From Cardiocondyla obscurior (taxonomy: Eukaryota > Arthropoda > Insecta > Hymenoptera > Formicidae): a stretch of 64,000 bases of DNA. Position 1 is the first letter of the stretch, and every line of letters begins with the position of its first letter. The position numbers and the translations under genes are program-made. The DNA is taken from positions 6,821,593 to 6,885,592 of the forward strand of contig NC_091868.1 of the NCBI RefSeq assembly GCF_019399895.1, written 5' to 3'. Positions 24,151-35,409 of the stretch are shown one piece after another. Under the pieces are notes generated by a model, which saw only the letters and a list, made by a program, of their open reading frames with translations, searched no databases and was not told where the DNA came from.

Positions 24151-27100
24151 TAGCCGCATACATATACAGCAAAAGTACAGATTACGTAACGTTAATATAA
24201 CGAAAGCAGCTGCTTAGAATGAAAAGCGGCTATCGCGTAAGTGCTTAGAGTACAGTATTATAAGATTCTCGCATGCTCGAAGAGAATCGTGATGAGATTT
24301 GATAATAAATTCGGTACCGCAAAGTGTCCGACATTTATGCATTTGCTTCAATATTTGAAGAAACGTATAATTTTTGACTTAATATAACCCGGGATTGTTA
24401 AAATCATATTTTATTAACTAAAGATACGTTTAATACAATTGAAGGAGCGAAGTACGAGATTTTAAGTAATGGCAAGAACAAACATAAGAAACAAACTATT
24501 AAGAAAACCTTTATTTTATGTTAAAGAGATTCGAGAATATTTGGCGAACGCCGGATGTCGTTTCGAAACAGGATTAAAATCAAACTAGAATGAATAAAGC
24601 AAATAATTCCTGTAGCCAAAAATCTTGGCTTTAATCTTTTAGAAAGAGCAGTAATTGCTTTTACAATAATTGCTTAACGACGATCCGTGACGGCGTTACA
24701 GACATTACAGCGGCGAACCATTGAACCTCTGACATTCGTGAATATGTTCCTGATTATCTGGAATGTCATTGATTATCTGGCAGGTCGCCATTATATCAGT
24801 GGAAGTAGTACTTCTACTGGTGTTTCTCCCTGCAGACTGTTTTCATACAATTCTCAAGGAAGAAATCCAATAAAATTAAATTTTACACAGAGCTTTCTAA
24901 TGTCAAATAATTCTCCGCTTTGGCGAACTGTTCTTTATTTCAAAGTGATTATCAGAGTTCTACCTTTATAACTTCGCAAAATGTTTTGATATCATTCCGG
25001 AATATCTTATGTCACGTCTTATATATATATATATTTTTTTTTTTTTTTATTTATTCAAAGTACTCCGTCTGTACGTACCTCGTGTTGAGCACCACTCGTT
25101 TTATTTACGCTTCTCATATTTGTCCACCGGTTTTCATTATTAGCGAGTGAAATAACGTCGTTTCTCCCGGGAATGATTTAATTCTTGTCTCAACTCGCCT
25201 CACCGCCGTAAGGACCTTAAAAGAATTACGGTCTGTCGCGCTTAAAGGAAAGCTGAGTCCGAGAAATCTGCGGGATCGGATATCATCGAGTAGAGTCACG
25301 AGTGTCTCGCGCCGTTCGAATTTTTGAAGGACGAAAAGATGAGGATTTTCGCGGAGTCGGCGAAATCTATGTGCCGACAAGAAATGTCAGAGTTGCTGTA
25401 CTCGAAGGACTACTTATACCCGTGAGCACTGGCGGCGATATTTACCGGAACACGCGTGGCTCACATTTGAATGCGCGAACGGGCACACGCGAAACCACGT
25501 TGCTGATCGAATTTGGCGACGTGTCTGTTCCAAAATTATAACTTATATCAGTTAATAACGTGCCCGATCTGCAAAACTTTAATTCGACACATTTCGAAGT
25601 GATTTCAAAAATGTACTTGCGGATATATTGCGATAATCTAAAAATAAGTTTTGAATAAAAATCCCAAAAGCTTGAAACGTTAACGTAACCGACTAATAAA
25701 AAAAAAAAAAAAAAAAAATAAAAGAAAAAGACAAGGAACCTGTTCCTTACATTTATACGCACGTTCGTCATTTTCATTCTGTGCACTTTCATCGATCTGT
25801 CGTACCGCCCATCGCGCTGATCGAAAGGAGTCAACGCGCTCGGATTTTTACAGAAATAAATGAACTTCGGTTGGAGGACGTGCTGACAGAGGCGTTGCTG
25901 CCGCCGTGGGTTAGCGTTAGCAGAGTGAAACGGGTCTAAAATACACGAGCGTACAGGAGCGTTGCGGATATAAGCAAGCCGTAACGGTTACCAACCCTAC
26001 CCGTTCAGGGGCTACCTATCTATCCTACATACCAAAGAGAGAAAGAGACGGAGCGCGCTACGGTCTGGAATAAGGGATGGTCGGCGGTGAGCTCGAAGGT
26101 TGCAGAGATGACTGCGGGGTTGGGGTTGGACGTGATCTTTCATAGCTGCTTGATTGGCCCAGCGCGCGAGCAAATGTATTGTCCTACCCACGAGCACCGG
26201 TGCCTCGTCCCGGATGGGCAAAATATTTAAGACCACGTTAAACTGGCAACAATAAAAGGAGACACGTTGATGAAATCAAGATCGCAGGAAAGTTGTGCGC
26301 CAGGCTCGACCCTGCACGTTCACGCTTAGCTCGAGAGAAGCGCCACGGAGGAAGTCGAGAGGCAAAAAAGGAGACGGCTAGAACAGCCGAGTTAGCTCCC
26401 ATGTCGTTATGTCCAATAACTAATAAGGCAGTGTAGAGATAAGGCAACGCCGTAATTGTTGCAAAATTGCGTTGGTCGTGAATCAAATAACTCGCGTGAA
26501 AAACGATCGTGCGCAAAATCTCTCGTAATTATAACGCGCATAAAACAGAAGCTCGCTACACTATTTGCCTTTGTGAAAAAATTAATAAGTAAATTTTTTC
26601 TGGAAATTAATAACATATCAGTAATTATAAAAAAAATGCAATTAAAATAATTACTGGGACTGGGTGTAAAAATATTGATGATTAATAAAATATTATTTCG
26701 ATACATTAATTGAAATACGTGACAAGGCGTGGTCAATTAATTGAGAAACACCTTTGACGAGCATCTTTATTTGCATGCTAATGATACACGCTCTCGACAG
26801 GCCAGGAGACTGAGTAGGAAGCTTCGGCTTCAATATTCGAGAAAATCGTTCCGTTTCGTGTAACTCTGCCGCCTTTCCGACCCCACGAAAATTACAAGTA
26901 ATCACGTTTCGAGCTCGGAACGTACGATCGACACATGAGCCGCGCGAATATCATCCTGTATCACGAAATACTTGGTCGTCGCGGATTGCATCGAGGACAT
27001 TGAGAGCGTGGAAGGGCCGGGAAGAGTGAACGGTGAGACTTTCTGAGGAGAAACGACTGGAGTCATGACACCGCTCGTAAATATTAGGCGTCCTACCGTT

Positions 27101-28180
27101 GATTGGGGTGTGAATCTTCAGAGTACCGCGCTATGTCTAGGGTTGTGTATATATATATTATATATATATGTTCACCGATAAATGCGCGAACGTATAAACG
27201 TGCACGTATAGCACGCACACATACGCAGGAGTTAAGTTGGTGACTTATCTTTTCCGACCGACGTATCGATTACGGCATCGCGTCTTCATCTTAATTGATT
27301 CAGGGGGATCGGGTTTCCCTCTGCAAGGCGGGCATTCCAGTTCTCATGAATCCTTGACGCTCCTCCTTACATCTCTTCATTCTCTCTCGTACTTCTCAAG
27401 CATTACAACGCTGCTACGTACCTTCTCTCGTTTCTGACCTCTTTGATACACTTCGACCATGGGATCGCCAAGAGAGTGCACGAGAACAGGAAACGTCTTT
27501 TTAGTCCGTTTCCTAAACTTTTATTTCTTAGAGAAACCGAAAGAAGAGTTCAAGTTGCCGTAAAATCGGAGGGAACGGAAACGGGTCATGAAATGTCGCG
27601 TTACGAATCTGCGATTCAGTGGAGAACCCCAAGGGCAGTATCGCCGACGGAGATCGACAATGAATAGAAAAAAAAAAAAAAGAAAAAGAAGAAGTAAAAC
27701 AGTGGCAATATAAAAATTACATATTAATTATAACACCGATATAAAAATATTATTAATGTTACATCCCGTATATAAAGAAATCATATATATATTTTTTTAT
27801 TTAAAAAAAAAATTGCATTATATTTTATGAAAGTATTGAAAAAAAAAAAACTTATTTTTTATTGCGCGATAACCAATTTAATTTATTTAATCGAAATTAT
27901 ATTCAACAAATCTAATAATCCGATTTGAAAATTTCCATGTTCGATAAATCTCCGACGGCGTACATAAAACATACACAACTGCACGTGAAATAATTATAAT
28001 AATTGCAAATAACGCGTAGGAAAAAAAAAAATTTCCCCGAGATATTTCACGCGATCGTCGAGATCAAACGTGAATATTTTTATCGAGTAAAATTTATCAT
28101 CGCGTGGCGCAACTTGCCTCGTTATCCCGAAGCGGATGTAATTCATTTCAATCGGCTGAACTGCCGGCACCCTTAACAGC
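24151..28180. other. Non-coding, AT-rich with CpG patches
   Basis: No supported exon was seen. The best isolated signal is an acceptor at 24834 (tttctccctgcag) opening a 43-codon frame without a donor. TA and poly-A tracts occur near 25021, 25699, 27147 and 27665. Confidence 0.45.
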
Positions 28181-28188
28181 ACATCAGC

Positions 28189-28204
28189 CGGCCCTTCAGG
28201 GCCG
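28189..28204. repeat. GC-rich hairpin
   Basis: CGGCCC and GGGCCG around the 4-nt loop TTCA. Confidence 0.5.
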
Positions 28205-29690
28205 AGGGGGACTTTTCAAAAACGCTTAGTTATCTTCTCATTCCCGGCATTTTATGTCCGTCGTTGTCCACCGGTTTATGGTACGTGCGCGAGTGTGTAT
28301 GATGCCGGGGGACCGACGGGGGAATTTAAGCAGTTTCTCCTCAACGGTGCAAACCTAATGACGTACGTGCTCGTTCGCTCGGCCTTCTCCCGGTTACCTT
28401 ACTCTTTCCCCGTTATCCCCTTCGCTGCCAGCCACCGTCGCTCCTCTCCTTCGACATTCGCCCTTTCCTATCCTCTCCCCCCCCATCTTCCGCCGTCGCC
28501 CCCGCTGCTGCGAGCCCTTCTAGAACCTCCCTGCAACTGCAGAACTTAACACGCGTACCTAGTTTCGCAAGCGTAACAAGAAGTAACAGCTGCAGCGAGT
28601 CCGTGGCAGCCACCGACGATATATCCGAGAGATCGAGCAGACGAAAGTAATTATGTGGAATACATCGAACGCAATCTCCGTTCCCGGTGCCCGTGCCGCG
28701 CGCGAATGCGCCCGCTCACCCACCGAGATTCTTACGTATACGAAGGAAGTTTTGATTTATCGTTTCGCCCCGCGGGCGCGTTATCCCGTTCTTCTTTTGA
28801 CACAACAGCTAAAATGAACCGAGCCGGGCTCGGCCGATGCACGCGCGCGCGAATGTCAAATACCGCTGTAGAATTAATTTCATAAAGAGCGAGATCTAAT
28901 CAATAGGATTTTAATTTGCAAGCATATGCGCGCCCACGTACGTAAGTAGTTGTATACAGTTATATACCTCAAAAGACTAATAACAAAGTAGACAATTTAA
29001 TTACATCTACGTAAGTCGCATTGGAAAAGAATGGTGATTGATCGTTTGTTATGCTTAATATCGTAACTTCTGGTGGTACATTGCCCAATTTCAGGATGAT
29101 GGAAGACTGCTCTTTTTGCTCCATTTCTTTATAATATTTTAGCATGGAAACATTCGAGAAGTCGTATCGCGTTAGGCGCATTTCTCCTCGGAGGGCAAAA
29201 ATCTGTATCGATCGTAATAAATGATTATTAATTATTACGCTCGGCAATTATGCATTCGCGACGGCTGTTATTTTATTCACGCGTATTCCCGTTACCGACG
29301 GACAAAGAGTTTCGGAAGCGCTGAAAACCGCAGCGGTAATTAGGACAATTGCTCTCGGCTCAGCACTTAATCCCGTCCAGGAGTTTTCAATTTTAACCGA
29401 GTACGACATATTGTTACAAAACGCATGGTGCAGCAAGCAGCAACAAATCCGGGGATTTAAAATACTTGCGTTTACCGCGTTATTTATACATAATATAGAT
29501 AAGTAATTAATATGAATAATTACTGCATATTGCGCGTAGTTGTGTTCAACGTTTCCGTTTCACCGAGCCGCGCCTCGCGCAGGACAATCGCGGTAATTGA
29601 TCCCATTTTAATTTACCACCGTCGGACGTCTATCGCGGGGCTTTTACACGCGCTGCGTACCCGATCTTCTCTCCTTCAGCGAGGAAGATC
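28205..29690. other. Non-coding, weak minus-strand frame
   Basis: A minus-strand frame from 29436 to 28969 is open except for a single TAA at about 29248-29250, and looks moderately protein-like. With no start, splice pair or motif, it is not called as a gene or pseudogene. Confidence 0.35.
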
Positions 29691-29693
29691 TCT

Positions 29694-29724
29694 CCCCTTT
29701 CCCCCTCTTTTCCCCCCTCCCCCC
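29694..29724 (-). other. Potential G-quadruplex on minus strand
   Basis: C runs of 4, 5, 6 and 6 with loops of 3, 6 and 1 nt. They lie 10-40 bp upstream of the TATA-like box at 29734. Confidence 0.6.
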
Positions 29725-29733
29725 GATCGATCC

Positions 29734-29766
29734 TATAAATCGCACACTCTTCCGTGAATCTTATCA
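29734..29766 (+). promoter_or_regulatory. Candidate core promoter: TATA box plus initiator
   Basis: TATAAAT at 29734-29740 lies 32 bp before the A of TCAGA at 29764-29768. That is the spacing expected between an insect TATA box and a TCA-type initiator. Runs of C lie just upstream and CpG-rich leader-like DNA follows. If real, transcription would run rightward. The initiator is a partial match (TCAGA rather than TCAGT), so this is inference. Confidence 0.28.
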
Positions 29767-29885
29767 GAATGTAAATAGCGGTGTTGGAGAGGTGCGCAAA
29801 TCCAAGTTACGGCGGAGGCGCCGCCTGATGAAAGCGTTGAATGAAACAAGTTTGCTTTTGTCCGACAATTACGTTGAAACAATGA

Positions 29886-29917
29886 GGTAGCCCACCCCAC
29901 GGACGAGGGTGGCTACC
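29886..29917. repeat. 11-bp hairpin with one bulge
   Basis: GGTAGCC(C)ACCC pairs with GGGTGGCTACC across a 9-nt loop, leaving one bulged C. The palindrome GGCAGCTGCC follows at about 29924. On the minus strand the hairpin covers the stop of the candidate terminal exon. Confidence 0.55.
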
Positions 29918-30037
29918 CTGTTCGGCAGCTGCCACCTCTTATACTCTCCGCCGTAGCCGCAGTCGAACGATCACAACCACAAGCACCGTCGACAGCACCA
30001 ACACCCGCCGCCGTCGATCCCAAACTAATATCAAACT
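29913..30037 (-). CDS. Candidate terminal coding exon, Gly/Ala-rich
   Basis: The exon follows a 75-nt intron (30038-30112) whose 3' end (ctcccttttcttttcgaag) is a strong acceptor. It completes the codon left by the 24-nt exon and stays open for 40 further codons to TAG (29915-29913). The peptide begins EFDISLGSTAAGVGAVDGAC and ends GGSCRTG. No family is recognised. On the plus strand the same bases look like purine-rich leader, so strand is uncertain. The exon could instead continue through a donor near its end. Confidence 0.28.
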
Positions 30038-30112
30038 CTTCGAAAAGAAAAGGGAGACGCGCGGGGAGGGTGGTGGCGGCGTAACCGAGGGATGTAGCCG
30101 AGAGGATCTTAC

Positions 30113-30136
30113 CTTCCGCGGTTTCCCCAGTTATGT
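30113..30136 (-). CDS. Candidate 24-nt microexon
   Basis: The upstream minus-strand sequence has a branch-like CTAAAT and a strong pyrimidine tract ending in ccatacctag. The downstream side is GGAAG/GTAAGA, a near-consensus donor. Of three frames, one is stopped. One cannot continue into the next exon. The third encodes ITGETAE flanked by split codons and continues open into the exon at 30037. Its length is a multiple of three, as for a cassette microexon. The plus strand also has splice-like sites here, so the call is uncertain. Confidence 0.28.
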
Positions 30137-30479
30137 CTAGGTATGGAGAAGAAAAGATTTAGATCGGGAGTATGTACGCGGCGTTACACATGTATGGGCC
30201 ACCCATTAATGCATATATAGATGCTAAGTGGAACACCGAGAGGGGGTGAGAGAGGAGGGCGAGGTCGCGCGGGAGTCTACCCTAATAGGTATACAGTCGC
30301 GGGTGTGTCGGTATTCGCACACGCGGGCAAAACGGAGCCCGGATGGCGTGCCGGCTGAGGATATAGAGATTGGAAAAGAGATCGAGATAGGGGCGGCGGT
30401 GCGGCGTAGACCGCTACGAAGTCTGGAAGTAAAGCAGAAGGAGAGGATGTTCTCCGCGGCAAATAATTGATTGTATTAG

Positions 30480-30671
30480 GTGAGTTAGTATTCCGCCCGC
30501 GGATTGCGCGGTCAAAGTCTTGCCGCGCAAAGCTCTCGGCTCCCGACAGCGTGTATAATAGTGTATGTGTTGTACGGCGTTCTTGAGTACCTTATATATG
30601 CGTACGCGTTTTATATATTTATAAAACACATAAATATACGTATACGGTAGCGGCCGACTTACGTTTCTGCA

Positions 30672-30703
<32 letters not shown>

Positions 30704-31180
30704 CCGCAAATAGCCCTGTCGCAATAATGAAACTTGATGAAATGCATAATAATAGCGTGATAATTCTGGCAATAAAATTATTGAAAACAGAGGACACTTA
30801 AAGCCAAGACCTACTTCGAATATATGTTTAAAATACATATTGATAAAATTAATACAAAGGGCTTTAATAAAATTTGAAATAAATTTATATTAAAATTATA
30901 CACAAGGGAAAATCAATGTAATATTACGAATATAGCGCCGAATTGACTATACGGTTGTAACACGTTACGCAGATTCCCCGAATACGTATATCCGCGCAGA
31001 AAAAAGGTTGAAGGCATTCGGACCGCCGCGCCGTAGCCGCGTGAAATCTAAGCTGACACGCTGACGTTCGAATATTTAGCGAAATCTGTCGGCTTCGAAG
31101 ACACCATCTTTTACATTGGCTTCAACTGGTAATTGAATCGTAACCGAAATCTTGGGGTAGACCAACGAACCAGTAGTTAT
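30480..31180. other. Non-coding; long T run
   Basis: The stretch contains a 26-nt T run (30675-30700) and AT-rich DNA to 30.95 kb, then CpG-rich sequence. No exon is supported. Confidence 0.45.
30675..30700 (+). repeat. T26 homopolymer
   Basis: Twenty-six consecutive T. Confidence 0.9.
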
Positions 31181-31184
31181 AGCA

Positions 31185-31946
31185 TCACAACTCATCGAAG
31201 GGATGAGAGCGCGAGAGACAGGAACGGAGGAAAATCTTGGACAGATGTAAAAAGAAAGCGGGAGAAAGGGAGGATAAACGAGAGAAAGAGAGAGAGGTCG
31301 AAAGGGAAGAGAGGATTCGATCGATCAGGTCGCAACTTTCATAGGAACTGGCAGAAGATTTCGAAGACGAGGAGGTAGCGGCGAACGACGTCGGGAAGAA
31401 AAAAAAAAAAAGGAAAAGAATTGTGATGAGGAAGGAGAGAAAGAAAGAGAGAGAGAGAGCGGAAAGAAGCGGCGCGAGGAAAAGGAGCAGCACAAGAGAG
31501 ACGACGAGAACGCTGCCTGTCGGTATTCGATGCCTATACACATTCAGCCAGGTGTAGAGAGGCATGAAGCAAGCCGTAAGTAAGCTGTAAGCCGAAGCAG
31601 CGGAGGCAAAGGGGGGTTGGCTCTGACTGGCAGGTTTCTTCATCGGAGAAGCCACCGGAAATGATGCTTCCCTTCCCGATACCGGGAATATATTGTCGAT
31701 GGTCGCGCTAAGAGGCATATCCGCGTCCACGTCAATAAATGTGCCATCGACGAAAATATACTTTAAATATGAAACAGTCAGGCGCAGCGTGGCCCCGATC
31801 CCCATCGAGATGGCTCCCGACAGGAACACGCCTTGCACACGCCGCACGATATATACTCCCGGACCCCGTACGCGCGCGTTCGACTTCCTCTTCTTTCCGC
31901 GAGCCTTCGTAATGTCGCGCGGCGACGGCGCGGAAGCACGACGACG
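31185..31946 (-). CDS. Longest open frame in window, minus strand
   Basis: An uninterrupted 254-codon frame (stop TAA just upstream at 31949-31947) has no ATG near its start. The first half is not low-complexity and has GC-ending codons (for example GVFLSGAISMGIGATLRLT). The second half decays into Leu/Ser/Phe-rich sequence from the antisense of a GA repeat. It could be an exon lacking its start, or the antisense shadow of the plus-strand ORF over the same bases. No motif is recognised. Confidence 0.18.
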   Translation of the reverse strand, partial: RRRASAPSPRDITKARGKKRKSNARVRGPGVYIVRRVQGVFLSGAISMGIGATLRLTVSYLKYIFVDGTFIDVDADMPLSATIDNIFPVSGREASFPVASPMKKPASQSQPPFASAASAYSLLTACFMPLYTWLNVYRHRIPTGSVLVVSLVLLLFLAPLLSALSLSFFLSFLITILFLFFFFFPTSFAATSSSSKSSASSYESCDLIDRILSSLSTSLSFSRLSSLSPAFFLHLSKIFLRSCLSRSHPFDEL

Positions 31947-32118
31947 TTACACGGATACGTACGCGGGATTACGCGCTCGCGTCTCGTTCGAGGACGATCT
32001 CTTTAGACGTGAAAATCTATATCGATCCACGTGGTCAAAGGGCCCATCTTATTTTTTATTTTTATTATTTTTTTTTTTTCTGAAAATATGCAGAACGCCT
32101 TCGGTGGACGAGATCTGA
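31530..32118 (+). CDS. Candidate ORF joined across a 58-nt intron
   Basis: An ATG at 31530 leads through MPIHIQPGVERHEAS to AAGCC/GTAAGT, with the donor at 31576. An acceptor (ctctgactggcag, ending 31633) keeps the frame, giving 176 residues to a stop at 32118. The exon 2 part includes ILSMVALRGISASTS and then basic, Arg-rich sequence. Upstream of the ATG the frame stays open into a Glu/Arg/Lys repeat from GA-rich DNA. The intron is at the minimum size and its pyrimidine tract is poor, and the end of the ORF is Phe-rich from T tracts. It is possibly untranslated leader instead. Confidence 0.18.
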
Positions 32119-33679
32119 AACGTCGATGTTTGTACATCTCGTACGGGGACATAGATTTTATTTTTTTTTTATTTTTTATTTTTTTTTTGGAAATAGAGCG
32201 AAGCTGTCGTATACGTTCCGCTCCAGTTTCTCCGCTGTCCCATTCGCGTTTTATTCAAAATGATCGATGGCACGGACAGGTTGATGTAGGCACAAGGCAC
32301 GTACGTGTATACGTAAAAATTAACGGCGAAAATACGTCCGCGAAATTTAACAAACAGCGTTATTTACGGCAATTTTTTAAAGAAACGCAAAGTAATGAAG
32401 ATCTTTTCAAAACATGTTTACTAGAATTGTATGCACTTTCCGTACATTTATTCACGCCGGACTTCCGTATCCCGAGCAAATAAAAATATCTTTGTTTAAT
32501 ATTTGAAATAAATTTGCTCTCGTCTCCCCATAAGCAAAAGAGAAAAGTCCTGATTAACCACGCGCCGTAAAATTATTTTCTTAACTTAACAGTCATCCCG
32601 CGAATTAAGAAGAGATAAGTTCCAATTCGTGAAAAACATTTTTTTTTCTCCCCCAAATTTTTTTCCCTCATATCTGCGCCCTATAATGCTTTCTTAATGA
32701 TTGATATCTGGATTATTACGACGCAATCATTAGGGGAGAGAGCCCTTCCTTTCTTTCGCGGTCTAATCATGCCCGGCGAGACGCGAAAGAGGCACGAACG
32801 CGAACGCGCGGAAATCAGAGGTCTGCACCCGCATGGTCCGGACAGACGGTCGACGTTGACGCTTCGTTATCAGAAACGAATGCCAATTATACTTTAACCA
32901 ACTGCGAGTCCAATTTGTGAACCGACTTGTGGAGGGGCCTCAAAGTTCGGACGAAGAGGCTTGCTCTTCAAGCATGCTGTAGTGCTTACGTTTGCCGCGC
33001 CGCCGAATAACAAGAATGTCTTGCCTTTTCAAGCACCGACCTAACGCATAGGAAATGTTGCGCTTCATTCATTCGCGGTTCCTTCGGTCAGACTATACGT
33101 GCAAAGTACGGAACTTACGTCAAAAATTCATAACATTATTTCATCTCGCATCGCGGTTTTTATTTTATCAATGTGCCACTAGCGAAAAATCGGGCTGCAT
33201 TTTATAATAATGTATAACACTGCCATTTTTTTTAAGTCATATTACACTATTTTTATAAAAAAAAAATTTTATTTTAAAAATGGTCATTTATCACGCATTT
33301 CTCGATATGTTGAAAAAATTTAACGTCATCGAATGGAAAAGCGATAAACGCGGTAATATGGTGTACAATTTGCTCAATGCTCGTATTTTACGACGAAACA
33401 CGTAGTTAAGCACGAAACGACATACAAATTCGTCCGATAGGTACTTATATACGTTACGTGAATAAAACGTCATGGCACATGCGTACGTACGTGGATGCGT
33501 ACGGCCTACGCTCGGCCCGTTGAAAAGAGTCCGTGTACGAAGATTGAAAATGGATTTTCGAAACGCAATTTCCCAACGAGGAAATGAAGCGCGTGCATGG
33601 CCCGCCGGCAGTACGTATTTACGTCGGCAGTATACGTATATATTGAATATTAACAAAAATAATCCAATTCGCCTCTTAC
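32119..33679. other. Non-coding
   Basis: T-rich tracts (about 32060-32190), then AT-rich and mixed sequence without supported exons. Confidence 0.45.
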
Positions 33680-33746
33680 CGTCAATAGTGACCGTGTCGC
33701 CAACAATTAGATCAGATAATTTTATACGCGCATAATTTGCGCGTGC
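33680..33746 (-). CDS. Candidate 67-nt exon
   Basis: The minus-strand block is bounded by gcgtagcag and a good donor (TTGACG/GTAAGA). It reads ARANYARIKLSDLIVGDTVT followed by ID, and leaves one base. That base plus the first two of the 24-nt exon at 30136 gives Asp, so the frame continues as DITGETAE. A stop lies two codons upstream of the acceptor, so exon start is forced. A branch-like CTTAAC is present but the pyrimidine tract is weak. The phrase VGDTVTI recalls P-type ATPase actuator segments, but that is too little to assign a family. Confidence 0.22.
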
Positions 33747-35060
33747 CTGCTACGCAATTACGAATCGTTAAGAAGAATAAAAAAAAAAAAAAACCCCGAA
33801 CTCTCATTGAGAATCCTCCGTTCGCAGTCTCAACTCGTTCGAAGTATCATTACAATTCGAATGTAACATCTCAAGTAACGTCTCTTGATCATCGCCCTGA
33901 TTGAAACTTTAGAATAGTATTTCATACCAATGTAAATTTTTTTTCCCCCTTTTTTTTTCTTTTACCAAATACTTATTTCTGATGGCCAATAGATGCGGAA
34001 CGAACAAATAGTATTATCGCAAACTGTCGCTTTGACCATCTCTGGATCAATTACCCTGCAATTATTACTAGAGTCTCTCCTATTGCTCTGTCATTCACCT
34101 TTCAGTTATTGTTTGTGACGTATCATAAAGCCAACTGTAAAGCGCATACTTTGCGCACGACAATGTTTTTGACTGTACGAACGAAACAGACTAAAACGCG
34201 GCGGCGATGCGAAGCAGCTGCCACGGGCAGACTCATTTCCAATCATTTTCAAACATATTTCATATCCAGATCCGGAAGTCGATTAAATATCGAGTGGTTC
34301 GATTTCATGCGATCATTAATATTGTCCGATAACATACGCGAGGAATGTAACGCTCGTCGAAAACGAGCGAATTACAGGGATAAAATTTGTAGAATGCCAT
34401 TTTTCTCGCTGAGCAATTAATTAATAGTACTTCATTTAACAAGAGTGCCGAACGTAAGCATATTGAATATTCCACCATATTTTATGTACAGCACGAATAG
34501 ATTTTGCATTCACATGTTGTCGAATATTGTTAAATATAACGTACGAGTTGTTACCCCTAAACTTGAATTGATTGCAATGAGTAAAGAAACTAACATAATG
34601 TTTTTCTTTCTGTGTATTAAATTTGTTTTTAAAGTAAAAAAATTTAATATATAAATATATAATTATTTAAATGAATATCTGCGTGTAACAAACTGGAAGT
34701 AATGCTATTATATTTCATATAATATAACAATGTATAGTTGTGTCACAAGGTCGCAAATTAAAATAAAATAATATTGCGATGCGTTCAAAAAGAATTTTCA
34801 AAATTTTAATGGAACTTTCGAAAGCTTTTAATCTCTTAATTGCAATTACATGTATACACATGTATACACATAATATACATATACACATTAGATAACCGAA
34901 AAGTAAATCGATTTTTTCGCGAAAATATTAATTAGTTTTAAAATTTAATTGCAAAAAAAAAAAAACGAATCCAGAAATAATCAATAACTAATATCAAGTA
35001 ATTCTATCTATAAAAAAATGGTGTGACGCTTAAACAATACAATATAATTAAATCGAAAGA
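33747..35060. other. Non-coding, AT-rich
   Basis: No exon is supported. A 10-bp direct repeat (CATGTATACA, twice) lies near 34849-34870, and AT-rich DNA follows. Confidence 0.45.
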
Positions 35061-35081
35061 GACTAACGTATAGATAGGCAC

Positions 35082-35113
35082 GGGGGGAGGCGGGGGAGGT
35101 GGGGAGGACGGGG
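35082..35113 (+). other. Potential G-quadruplex
   Basis: G runs of 6, 5, 4 and 4 with loops of 4, 4 and 5 nt. It sits about 75 bp upstream of the candidate exon at 35190. Confidence 0.7.
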
Positions 35114-35189
35114 CGAGAGCGAGCGCGAGCCTACGTGCCGCGCGCTAGATATATTTCCCCATTACTCTCACTCTCGCTTTGTCTTACAG

Positions 35190-35250
35190 CGGTCGCGCGA
35201 GCACACACGTACTACGCACTGCACGGCAAGCACGTGTCTCCGTACCGAAA
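35190..35250 (+). other. Candidate exon upstream of 78-nt intron
   Basis: A strong acceptor (ctctcgctttgtcttacag, ending 35189) precedes a 61-nt block that ends in CCGAAA/GTAATT. All three frames are open, so coding status and frame are undetermined; one reads AHTYYALHGKHVSPYR. The downstream partner is only 78 nt away, a typical insect short-intron size. It may be a coding exon or part of a spliced leader, for example of the signal-peptide exon at 39457. Confidence 0.3.
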
Positions 35251-35328
35251 GTAATTCACACTTCCGTTTAACGAAAACCCTTCCGGGACGATAACTACGA
35301 TTAAACTTTATATTTCTTTTTGTTACAG

Positions 35329-35409
35329 ATCGACGCAGTTGCATCCGCAGTCGTCAATGAAGTGTCGTCACCGCCGATATTAAAAATTATAAATCGATAT
35401 ATGATGTAA
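35329..35409 (+). other. Candidate exon downstream of 78-nt intron
   Basis: The exon begins after tatttctttttgttacag, an excellent acceptor with a branch-like TTAAAC upstream. In the frame where exon 35190-35250 contributes complete codons, it encodes IDAVASAVVNEVSSPPIL and continues to a TAA at 35407-35409. A second frame gives a shorter basic tail ending in TAA near 35380. No strong donor follows and no poly(A) signal is near. Coding status is uncertain; the intron itself is the better-supported feature. Confidence 0.28.

Larger units (their letters stand above)
29767..30479 (+). other. Candidate untranslated first exon with GTGAGT donor
   Basis: CpG-rich, stop-containing sequence runs from the TATA/initiator pair to TATTAG/GTGAGT, where the donor begins at 30480. 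The donor is one of the strongest on the plus strand. A second donor-like site (TCTAG/GTATGG) lies at 30141. No long open frame spans the block, so it would be untranslated leader. The minus-strand exon chain overlaps it, and the two readings compete. Confidence 0.2.

Noticed and set aside
28969..29436. Minus-strand frame interrupted by a single stop, possible pseudogene
   Set aside because: No homologous protein is recognised, and one stop in 156 codons is not evidence of a decayed gene.
30113..30140. Plus-strand reading of the same site as a 10-nt exon (tccccag to TAG/GTATGG)
   Set aside because: Too short to be recognised as an exon; the minus-strand pair is stronger.
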